A stretch of 64,000 bases of DNA from Taxawa tesnikishii (nom. ined.) (lineage: Eukaryota; Ascomycota; Dothideomycetes; Dothideales), in NCBI GenBank assembly GCA_030247885.1, contig JAPDRO010000005.1, forward strand, positions 1,364,001 to 1,428,000. Direction: 5' to 3'. A program made the position numbers and the translations under genes. Under the pieces are notes generated by a model. The model made no database searches. It was not told where the DNA came from and saw only the letters and a program-made list of their open reading frames with translations. The stretch's first letter is position 1, and the number at the start of each line of letters is the position of its first letter. Positions 34,033-43,988 of this stretch are shown in pieces.

Positions 34033-34970
34033 ATGACTACAAAAAATTACAACGAACAAGATATCATCGCATTAGTGACAGAGTACTATCACCTCGTGAT
34101 TTTACTATGCTACATCCCTGCCGACACAATCGAGTTCCCTCCACCATTAGGTAGAGAGATCGACGAGGAGCTCTGCCATTCTCTACAACTCACACCCGAG
34201 GTTATCTCACTAATGCGCCACCTACCGTGTCCTCAATACGAAGGCATCATGCTGGGTTTTGAGTTGTTTGTTCCCGACAGCTACGCGAACAGCTTCATTA
34301 ATACGAGGTTGGTACGGGCTGGGAGAGATCCAGAGTATGGTACAAGGTTGGATTACCTTAAGCCTACTGACATTGCCCTGACGATTATGGGCGATGAAGG
34401 TTCATTTCTGGTACTTGATACCTCGAAAAGTAATATCTTCCTATTCCGGCCCACTTCTAAATCGCATGTTCCCCGCCTGACGCATCTTAGACACGCTCCG
34501 TATCTGCGAGTCCCACGGTTTACCTGATCCAGAGGATAGAGACCCGAACGCGCAGTACGATTATGATCCCGAGGCTGAATACACGTGTTTTCCGATACAT
34601 TCACCAGACGAGCTACTAAGACAATGCATCGAAAAGATTCGAAGTCTGGAATGGTGTCCAAGACAAGCGCGCGGCCGTGGTGAACTCTCTACGGACCTCT
34701 CTTCAATAAGTTTTGCCGCTAAAACCCAGGCAATGAGTCTGTCAGCTAATGTTCCTTTTTCTGAAGCACGAGTTCCTTAAGAAAACCTTGATGGATGACT
34801 ACGGTTGGCCCAACACTTTCCAACACGAGGCGTGGCAGCGCGACCATGAGAGAATCTTCAAAGAAGACTATCAGCTTCAGAAGCTGAAGCGCAACGGCAT
34901 TAATGCCCCTGATGAGCTAATTCCGCCTGCGGTTAAGCAGCAGGAGGAGAGCAGTTGTGTTATAACCTGA
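34033..34970 (+). CDS. Conserved-looking fungal hypothetical protein, multi-exon
   Basis: Function unknown. Exon 1 (34033-34429) starts MTTKNYNEQDIIALVTEYYH and ends VLDTSK. A GT..AG intron (34430-34490, 61 bp) leads to exon 2, NTLRICESHGLPDPEDRDP, then EYTCFPIHSPDELLRQCIE, KIRSLEWCPRQARGRGELST. A last frame (about 34749-34970) reads FLKHEFLKKTLMDDYGWPN and ends SSCVIT. The link between exon 2 and the last part (about 34700-34766) has no GT..AG pair in phase, so either a second intron plus a missing base or a lesion lies there. The layout recalls a family of fungal hypothetical proteins of plant-associated ascomycetes, but I cannot name it. Confidence 0.6.
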
Positions 34971-37900
34971 GCGGATTCCCCTGCATCTACGTACAAAAAA
35001 AGGAAAACTATCATCTTGTCCTATCGTACACTTTGCAAGACATGCACCTCCAAATCCATATAGCGACAAACGGCTCGAAGCTTTGAACTCATCAGTACCC
35101 CCGGTTGTGGCTTATCAGCATGTTTTCCATCTCTGCCCTCGTCGCGTTGTGGGCTATCGTTCGACCTAGCCAGGCTTCTACCCTCTACAATGGAGCACAA
35201 ACCACCGTCCTCTCAGCTGGCATGAGTCAATCTTGCAACGCCGCTTTGAACACTTCGCTGAATTGCCCCGCCAATGACATACAGATGGTCACTTATGGCA
35301 TGTACATGGTGGGCTGAAACACATCGCAGCTACAAGGTCTCTGCACACCGACTTGTAAGGCCTCACTTGGACAGCTTGCGAGCGCCGTCCAATCCGGTTG
35401 CACGACCGAGTCTTTCAACTTCAACAGCGACAACATGACATACACGGATCTGGTTGACCACATCTGGTACAAGGTCGGTCTCATCTGCCTTACGGATGCA
35501 AGCACCGGTAATTACTGCATGGATGTGGAGAATACGTGAGCATTACAGAGTGGATTGATGGTTTACGTATTGATGTGGGATGATTACGGATGGAACATCA
35601 GCACCATGGTCGCTCAAGGGAAGACGACCTGGCCTCACAACACTACCAAATGTTACTACGATTACTCTGACGGTGGCACAGATCCCGTAGTGGACATGAA
35701 TGGCGCTTGCTTCAACCCGTCGGACTACGAATCGATGGGGAAGTGTATGGGAGTAGGTATCTTGTCTATAGCAATCAGTGTCCCCGCCGGACTACTGATA
35801 AAAGATTAGCGAAATGGCCGAACAGGTCTGGGCGAACATAAAGGCGAATTGCAAGCTAAGCCAGCAAGTCCAGCCTGCAAACAACATTACGGGACGTTTG
35901 TAAGACAACCCTTGAGTCGACGTCCTACTGGTACACTGACCTAACAATTTCCACAGCGACAACCTCAATATCACTGCTCCTACTATTGTACCTGACTACG
36001 ACCAAATCATCAACATAACAGTACAACAAACCTGTGCGCAGATCTCTCTGGCTTACCAAATTCCTTTTGCAAGCCTACCGGGGATGAGTTCGGTGATTTG
36101 TGGTGCAGTTCCCGGAGGCACTTCTCTTTGCGCACCTAATTCGTGTGTGATCGCTGTTGTAAACCAGACACAGTCTTTGGCCATGTTCCTGCCAGCGTAC
36201 AGCAACTTCACTAAGGCCCAGTTCTTGTGATGGAACCCGTTCGTCGACACTGGCGTTCTCGGAAGAGGTCAGACTGTATGCGTCGGGTGAGTGCATCCAG
36301 CCCCTTGGAATCTCCAAAATTGAAGGACTGAAGCTGATTCTAGCCATCAAGTCCGCCTGGTGGAACATATGTTCCTTCTCTAGCTGCGCCCGCTAGCCCT
36401 AGCGTCTACGCCAGTACTGCGTAAGTTCTCATTCAGTATCTCCCTTGAGCGTTTCTTGCTATATCTGACGATACCTTACAGCAAAGCAGCCGCACCGACG
36501 GTGTCGGGGACCATCACCAACTGCGGAATGTATTACCTGGTACAACCGGGGACAGCTGCAACACCATATCGCTGAACTTCTCTATCCCATTTTCGCAATC
36601 CAGCAGTGCGGCACTTCACCATCGTTACTCGAACTTACTCCAAAACTTAGCTAACGTAAACCGCGGGGTAGTGAACCAGGTGGGGTAGTGAACCACTAAG
36701 ACGCGACTCTTCTAGCTTCAACTACTATTTGCGCACCGCAACCATAATATAGTCAGAATCTGAGTCGCTATATATGTCTTTAGGCACTTTATCTTCCTTA
36801 TTCTCTAGCGCTTCCTCGATTGGACGCTTACGTAGTCGTCCGCGTGGTTTTTAGTGGATAACTCCGCTTCGGCTACCTTAGCTATTTCGAGTACTTCTTG
36901 CGTACTAAACACAAACCTTCCCTTTAATGCGACTCGCTTTCCTTCTTTCGAGTCTTTCGTATGTTAAGAAGCTCCTACTACTCTTTTACTTACTTGCGCA
37001 ATGTAACGTTCTTGCTATACGTCGCTTTAAAAGTGCGAGTTATTTACTCTATATAGCGCTTTATTAGAGAAGAAACGTCCTACGTAGCTTTAATCGCTAA
37101 TTTGAGTATTATATTCGCTTTGCGTAGCTTAGTACTATTTAGTAGAGAGCTATCTAGTAGCGAAAAGTTTAGATTAGGTTATTATAGAAGTATACGAGGT
37201 TATATATTTACTATAGTTAACTTTGTAGGCAACTTATTAAGTACTATTATAGAGCTTAAAGGCTAGAGACTAGCGCCTTTTTACTTACTAAGGATACTAC
37301 TAGCCTTAAGGGCCTTCGCCCTTACGTAGATATATATCTCCGTTTATTTTATACGTAATATATAGCTAGAGTCGACTTATAAAGTAACGTTAGTCTTTAA
37401 AGTTAGCGCGTACTTAAGCGGTATAAATACGTTAATATTAAGTAGTTAAAATATATATAAATAGTATAGTAGTAAGATAAGTAAGTCAATTATATTCTCT
37501 ATATAAAAAGTAATTACCTTTATAATTATATAGCTACTATAACTATTTATAATTAGTATTCTTTATATTATAAAGTCCTTTAACTATATTAAAGGCTCGA
37601 AGATAATAGTTAGTTATTATAAACTATAACTATTAAACGTTTAGTTACTACTACTAGTCGAGAACTTCTAGTTTAAAGGTATATATATAAGTACTTATAT
37701 AGTATTAATATATTTAGCCTTAAAGATAATTAAGAGTAATATAACTTCCTTAATAATATTTATATACTCGATTATAATTATTTACTCTTATCTACTTTTA
37801 ATTTACTTTTAACTAACTACCTCGTATATATTAACTAATACTCTTAATATTTAACTCGCTTTAACTACGAAGTTAAACTCGTTTATATTATAAACGTACT

Positions 37901-38143
37901 TTAGAAAGTAATTATATTATATAAATAGCTTCGTTACTATATTAAACTATCTCTTTATAGCGTTATAACTTATTACGTTAAAGTATATATTCTTAATTTA
38001 ATAAGTCTAAATACTTACTATCTTAAGATAGTAGGTTTTAAAGTAGTCGAGCTACTTCTTATTAATTAGTCGAAGAAAAGGTTATAAAGTCTTCGATAGT
38101 TATACGTATTTACGTTAGATTTCTTCGGCTATTTATATAATTA

Positions 38144-39991
38144 ACGTAAACCGCGGGGTAGTGGAACAGGTGGGGTAAGGGAACACTCGAACGCGACCTC
38201 TCTACCTTGTAACGCAGTTACCGCCTACCATGAGTACTTCTACACCTAATAAACCCGTTTATACTGAAGCTGATGTCCAGAATGCCATCTCTGCCCTGAA
38301 AAGAAAGGAATATACGTCAGTTCGTAAGGCTAGTAAAGCGTTCAACATCCCAAGTACTACGCTTTGGAATCGCATGGCTGGACACACTTCGCGCTCTGTA
38401 GCGCATGAAACAGAGCAGATCCTATCAGTCGCGGAAGAGAAGACATTAGTCGGATGGATTACACGTCTTACACGTACCGGCTTTCCTGCTTCGCCTGCGT
38501 TAGTACTGCAAATGGCCGAAGAAATCCGTCGCGGACGCGTGCAGTTGTCGAAGACTTCGCGACCTCCTCCCCGACCGATTGGCGAGAAGTGGCTCGACCG
38601 CTTCAAGTCTCGCCATCCTGAGATCGCAGGCATATGGACTCGTCAGATCGAGAGTGCGCGCTTCAACGCGACAAGTCATGAGAGTGTAAAGAGGTGGTTT
38701 GACGCAGTGACGGAGCTGTTTGTGGAACACAACTATCCTCCGGAGCGCGTATACAACATGGACGAGTCCGGTTTTGCAGTCGGAGCAAGTCAGTCGTCAA
38801 GAGCATTAGTCAACATACGCGAGGCATCTAGCTGGAAGCAGGTCGGAAGCCGAGGGGAGTGGATAACGGCGATCGAGTGTGTGAGCGCTGCCGGGGAAGC
38901 TGTGCCTCCCTTGATCATCTTCAAGGCAAAACACACCAACACAGCGTGGGTACCCGCACACACGCCTCCGAACTGGAGGTTCTCGACTAGCAGTAGCGGC
39001 TGGACGTCCGATAGCCACGGTTACGAGTGGCTGACTACTGTTTTCGAGCCTTTGACGCGGCCAGAAGACCCTACGGCACGGCGACTACTGATTATGGACG
39101 GCCATAGCAGCCATATTACTGCGAACGTGATCGCCTTGTGCATGGGGAATGCGATTGACTTGCTCATCCTGCCACCTCATTGCTCGCATATACTCCAGCC
39201 GCTCGATGTTGGCGTCTTTGCTCCGCTGAAGCGCGCGCTAGCTTCGGAGACCGACGCCGCTTTACGAGTCGACTCTGGCCGCATATCGCGCGTGGAATGG
39301 ACGGAGATGTACATCGGCGCAAGAACTAGAGCCCTTACTACTCGCAACATCCTTGGTGGATGGAGAGGGGCCGGACTTATGCCTCTGAGCCCTATAACGG
39401 TGCTTGACAAGCTACCTACGGAGCCGACTACGGCGGATTCACGACCTCATACACCGCCACAACAACCCGATCTGGACTTATCGCTGCTCCACAGCTCACC
39501 ACCAGATGGCACCGAGCTACGCAAAGCAAACGCGCTGTTCAACTCCACGCTTCAGGCGATCCGAGAGGCTCCATCCCCGGCGAAGCGGTATGCGGAGCGG
39601 ATGACTCGCGCTTTTGAATCAACGCATAGCGAGCTCGTTACTTTGCGCAAACAGGTAGAAGAACAGGAGAAGCTTCTTAACATGCGAAAGACTCGAAAAA
39701 GGGCAAGCGGGTCGCATTGAAAGGGAAGTTCGTGTTTAGTACGGAAGAAGTGCTTGAGATAGCGAGGGCAGCAGAAGCGGAGTCATCGACTAAAAAGCCA
39801 CGTAGACGGCCACGCAAGCGCCCGATTGAGGAGACGCTCGAGAGTAGTGGAGAAGAAGAGGCGGAAGTTGTAGTGAGCGACTCAGATTCGGACTGTATTG
39901 TTGTTGCGGTGCGCAAATAGTAGTTGAAGCCAGAAGGGTCGCGTTTGAGCGTTCCATTACCCCACCTGTTCCACTACCCCGCGGTTTACGT
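38144..39991 (+). mobile_element. Young pogo/Fot-type DNA transposon, nearly intact
   Basis: 1848 bp between TA duplications (38142-38143 and 39992-39993), with perfect or near-perfect terminal inverted repeats (ACGTAAACCGCGGGGTAGTG at the left). Base composition is normal with abundant CA and TG, so it has escaped RIP although related copies nearby are heavily mutated. It carries one transposase gene. It sits inside an older, reverse-oriented copy. Confidence 0.95.
38230..39920 (+). CDS. Pogo/Fot-type transposase (HTH_psq, CENP-B HTH, DDE_1)
   Basis: Cut-and-paste transposase. An N-terminal psq-type helix-turn-helix (EADVQNAISALKRKEYTSVR, KAFNIPSTTLWNRM) is followed by a CENP-B/Tc5-type domain (ILSVAEEKTLVGWITRLTR, GEKWLDRFKSRHPEI). 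The catalytic domain has the three Asp of the family: YNMDESGF, RRLLIMDGHSSH and HILQPLDVGVFAPLK. The C-terminal tail is coiled (LRKQVEEQEKLLN) and then basic and acidic (KKPRRRPRKRP, ESSGEEEAEVV). The first frame ends at 39720, where one base appears missing in the A-run 39696-39700; the tail continues to 39920. The slip is after the catalytic core and has the same form as slips in host genes. Confidence 0.92.
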
Positions 39992-40362
39992 TAATATAAG
40001 TAAAGTAAGGAAGCTAGTACGTATAAGATATATAATCTATTAGACTAACGTTTTCTCTTCCGCGTTCGAAAGGATTTATTACGATTTACGCGCAATAGCG
40101 CGTAAAGTTCGTCTAGCTATATAATTACGTAGAGTATTATAAGGAATATTATATACGCTAGTAGCCTTACGAATAGAAGGGTATTACTTCTCTTTTAAGG
40201 CATGAAGTACATTCTGGATATTACCTTTAGTATAGACTAGTTTACTAGTTGTAGAAGCATTCATGACGGGTAGTAGTAGAGTTAAAAGATCGGAGGGTCG
40301 CGTTTTAGTAGTTTACTACCCTACCCGGTTCACTACCCCGCGGTTTACGTTAATTATCTCAG

Positions 40363-40482
40363 ATTATAACCCCCAGATTGATTCTGCTTGCTCCAATTTA
40401 TGGGCGGGTTATGACTATTGGTAAGTTTCGCTGCCTGCGCAACAAAAGAAGCCTTTATTGTTCCCTGCTGACAAATTGGGAG
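40363..40482 (+). other. LysM exon and intron right after the transposon insertion
   Basis: The 3' remnant of the interrupted intron ends CTCAG at 40362; exon 40363-40420 encodes NPQIDSACSNLWAGYDY; a normal intron (40421-40482, GTAAGT..GGGAG) follows. This shows the transposons sit in an intron, not in coding sequence. Confidence 0.7.
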
Positions 40483-41140
40483 TGTCGGCCCAGTTGATGG
40501 CACAAACGTGGCCGTCGTCACGAGTACTCTCGCTCCGTCGCAGGCTCCGACAACCTCTCCGGTGCAGTCCACTGGCTCGACCAGCCCCGTTGGGTCCAAA
40601 GCGACAACCAGTGCCATATCTAGCTCCAAGCCTAGCACCTCAGCAGAATCCAACACAACCAAGCCCACATCGAGTTCGTCCCCGGCGGCATACCCGAGTC
40701 CACCGTCGCCAACAGTGAGCGGAACCACCTCGCAGTGCAAGACATGGTACACGGTGATTTCGGGAGACACTTGCAGTGCAATTGACACAAAATACTCCAT
40801 CACACTCGCGCAGTTGCAAGCCTGGAACCAGGGTTTGAGTTCAGGCTGCACCAACCTGCAAGTGACCTACAGCTACTGTGTTTCTGGACCAGCTGTGGCC
40901 TCCACCGTCAGCTCTATAGCTTCCAAGACCTCTTCGACAGCGTTGTCTACACGCTCACCCACTCAAAGCGGAATGGTGGCCAATTGCAATAAGTTTTATC
41001 AGGCTGTTAGCGGAGATACTTGCAGTACCATCGCAACCAAGTATAGTATCACGGCCACGCAAATTGAATCTTGGAACCCGGCCGTGGGAACTTCCTGTAC
41101 CTCGATCTGGGTCGGATATTGGTATTGTGTATCTGTATAG

Positions 41141-41712
41141 AGCTTGCTCGGAAATATAGTATTAGTTGTGTTAACTTATAACAAGAAGTCATACAGGGGC
41201 AACGGATCTTAGATAGCAGATTGAATTGTAGGGTAGGGTTAAAGACTAGTATACGCGCTTCTAAAGTACAAAAATCGCATAATTTATTGTATATACGCAT
41301 ATCTATAAGCTATTTAAGTTGTAAAGCAATTAAGCAAGTAATGCATGCGTTACTTACTCTAGAAGTTGTGTAGTATAGACTATAGAATAGTGTTACGGAG
41401 CAATCCGCCAAGACTTTTGTCCTCCGGCTGTAGATTCCTCCGGTCCTCCGTTCCTCCGTTCCTCCGTTCCTCCACTGTCCAGCCGACTACGCCTTTAGTT
41501 AGCCCTAACTTCTTATGTCGTATAGCACATGTTGCGCTTCTGTCATTTGTCGCGTCATTGAGCTCTGATGCCGTCGAAATGGCTTGTCCTCTCGAGACAT
41601 GTATATATTGCGAGGAGACGACGCGCCGGACTAGCATCGACACATTGCACACACCGCAACCTCTTTCGCTCTCTCACCCTAGTTACAGAATCAAAGTATC
41701 AGGTCCGTGGAA
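41141..41712. other. Intergenic with a CCTCCGTT tandem repeat
   Basis: About 570 bp between the LysM gene and the oxidoreductase. An 8-bp unit (CCTCCGTT) is repeated about four times near 41436-41476. The first part is AT-rich. No gene is supported. Confidence 0.55.
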
Positions 41713-42758
41713 ATGGGCAAGGATTCAATTCCGTCGACGATGCGCATCTGGAAATACGCCTCAGCCAAGGGTGGACTAGAGAAGCACCTCCAACTGAAGA
41801 CATCGGAGCCGCTACCCCGACCCAACACCACCCAACATCTCGTCCAGGTCCTCGCCGTCGGCCTCAACCCTGTCGACTTCAAGCCCGCCGAAGCTCCTCT
41901 TGTGGGCCGCTTGATGGTTAAGAAACCGGCGACGCCTGGCTTCGACATTGCCGGCCGCATCGTTACCCCAGCCGACGGCTCGACCCTCGAGCCCGGCCAG
42001 CTCGTGTACGGCGCCGTCAGCACCAGCCCTCTTGCCGGCGGCGCCCTGGCCGAATACATCGCTGCGCCCGCCGAGACGATCTGCCCGATCCCCTCTGGTA
42101 TCCCGCCACTCCTCGCTGCTGGCGCCCCCGTCGCGGCTGTTACTGCTTACGGGTCACTCGTTCCCTATATCCGCTCAAGCTCGCGCGTCTTCCTCAACGG
42201 TGGCAGCGGCGGCGTCGGCACTTACGGCATCCAGATAGCTAAGGCCGTAGGCGCGCATGTTACGGTTTCCTGCTCCGCCCACAACGCCGACTTGTGCCGC
42301 TCGCTTGGCGCTGACGACGTGCTTGACTACACCGCACGCCCGCTGCTGGACCAGCTGCGCGATGCCACCGCCGCCGTCGGCCGCCCCTTCGACCACGTCG
42401 TCGACAACGTCTTTAGCGATCCCGCCCTCTACTTCCAGGCCCATACTTACACAGCTCCTAGCGCGAAGTTCATTGAGGTCGCCAGCGGCCGACCCTGGCC
42501 TTCCTGCGCTTCGCCCTCAGCGCCCAGATCTGGCCCAGCTTCCTCGGCGGTGGGCACCGCAAGTTCGTCGTTTTCGTGGCCGACATCAGGCGCGACCATC
42601 TCGAGCAGATTGGAAGCTGGATCGCAGACGGCAGGATTAAGCCCGTCACCGACCGGGTCTTTTCGATGGATGACGCGGTCAAGGCGTTCGAGCGACTAAA
42701 GACGGGCAGGGCGAAGGGGAAGGTGATTGTCGACGTGGCCGGAGAGGGGCAATTATAG
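41713..42758 (+). CDS. Zinc-free MDR / quinone oxidoreductase-like dehydrogenase
   Basis: Medium-chain dehydrogenase/reductase of the NADPH:quinone oxidoreductase / enoyl-reductase type. Start MGKDSIPSTMRIWKYASAKG (a second ATG lies 27 bp downstream). GroES-like N-domain: LAVGLNPVDFKPAEAPLVG, TPGFDIAGRIV; Rossmann motif: VFLNGGSGGVGTYGIQIAKA, GADDVLDYT, FDHVVDNV. No structural-zinc cysteine cluster is present. One C is missing at 42489-42490, after FIEVASG; the rest (LEQIGSWIADGRIKPVTDRV, KAFERLKTGRAKGKVIVDV) continues in the next frame. Expected length 348 residues. No introns. Confidence 0.87.
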
Positions 42759-43988
42759 TATAGTAAGAATACGGCGGAATTCCGAGACTTTTGGTAAGGT
42801 GCTATAGTATAACGACTTTGAGTAAAATAGAATCACTATAAGCTAGCGCTTAAATAACTCTCTTTCCATCTATCGTTGTCGCGACCCGCCGTTGTGGTCT
42901 GTCGGAGCCCCCGAGTAATGTCCGTTTTCTTACGGTTTGCGTTACTCCGTTGTTCATCTAGGCGAGGGATCCCAGACGTACCTGAGCCCTGAGACAGAGT
43001 CAAGAGCGTCAGGCCTGCAACTCGTACCACGAGAGCCCCATCCGACTACGGCGCAATTCTTGTACAAACGACCATCTCTTCGTGTGAAGGGTACTTCGGT
43101 GACTCCTAGCTTGCATAAAGGCGTCCCCGCACGGAGCTGAACACCAGTCAGCATAAGCGAATCGAGGGTATGGGCAGGCGTTCAAGACGGCCGTTTCCGC
43201 CCTTAGCTTGTGCTGCACGAACCGCGATCGGCAAGCTAGGCAAGATGGGGCTTGCAGATGAATCTGGCTGCGGCTAACCAGACTACACATCATGACTCAT
43301 GATGGGCGGTCGAAGCCTGGAATGCATGATTAACCATCATTATAGTCTGGCTTGGGGTTGAAACACAATGCACGGCGTGGCTTGGCGCGGTTGAGGAGAA
43401 AGGTCTACCTTCATCCCGTTCCGTGGGCTTGGGAAGGCTTGTCGAGCCATCCATAACGGGAGCCCGGAGCAGAGCCCTGGCACACCCTACCGTAAGTCCT
43501 CAACCCTGTTGTCGGGACCTCTAGCACACAAAGTATTACCCCTCGCCCTAGTCGGACATGTCTCACTCCTGGCATGCCAATCCGGAACCAAAAAGTAGGA
43601 CGTCTCCACATGCACGCTAGTCTTGTGGCTGGCTGATGGTATTCGGAGATCCGATGTTTGACGACCTCTACAGAACCTGCATAACAGGCTTGTTGCGGCA
43701 GGTTTGCATCGGGAATGCACCGTACAACAAATGCATGGTGGCCTGGGCATGTTGAGCTCCACTAGTTGATGCCAAAACGCTAATACCAGCGTGTCGACTC
43801 TGCAAGAGGGAGCGCCGGCAATCATGTACCCGCAGGGTGAGTCTGCCTCCACGTATAAAGTGATGCTCGAGGCCCAAACACACTAGGAACATACAACAGT
43901 CTTATAGACCTGTACTTGCTCTATCCTCTGTTCTCGTTGTTTGCCACCCGTTCGTTGTTTTACCTCCATCCCGACGTTTCTCTCGAAC
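42759..43988. other. Intergenic, 1.2 kb, with TATA-like box before the membrane-protein gene
   Basis: No supportable gene, tRNA or repeat. TATAAA lies at 43854-43859, about 130 bp before the next ATG and a likely core promoter element. Confidence 0.5.

Larger units (their letters stand above)
36654..40350 (-). mobile_element. Older pogo/Fot-type DNA transposon, RIP-mutated, interrupted by a younger copy
   Basis: Terminal inverted repeats start ACGTAAACCGCGGGGTAGTG and end with the exact complement; both ends are flanked by TA. The element lies in reverse orientation: its left part matches the 3' end of the transposase of the inner copy, its right part the 5' end. Without the inner insertion (38144-39991 plus one TA) it is about 1847 bp, the same size as the other copies. 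The middle is strongly AT-rich with CA/TG nearly gone, while the outer few hundred bases keep more of them. The transposase frame is destroyed. Confidence 0.9.
35120..41140 (+). pseudogene. Multi-LysM secreted protein gene, split by nested transposons and carrying in-frame stops
   Basis: Chitin-binding LysM protein of the fungal secreted type. It begins with a signal-peptide-like MFSISALVALWAIVRPSQAS. Exons: 35120-35742, 35810-35899, 35957-36286, 36344-36420, 36482-36605, 40363-40420 and 40483-41140. LysM units: YYLVQPG...SCNTISLNFSIPF joined across the insertion to [58 protein letters not shown]; plus a degenerate one near INITVQQTCAQISLAYQIPF. Ser/Thr-rich linkers separate them. In-frame TGA codons sit at 35315, 35537 and 36228. 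Single bases seem missing at 36285-36287 and 36548-36551. Exon 5 and exon 6 flank a 3.7 kb intron made of two transposons. Probably no longer functional, though parts could still be spliced. Confidence 0.82.

Noticed and set aside
35315-36230. TGA read as tryptophan (mitochondrial-type code)
   Set aside because: Genes elsewhere in the window use TGA as a normal stop (for example UBA2 and elongin C), and spliceosomal introns show this is nuclear DNA.
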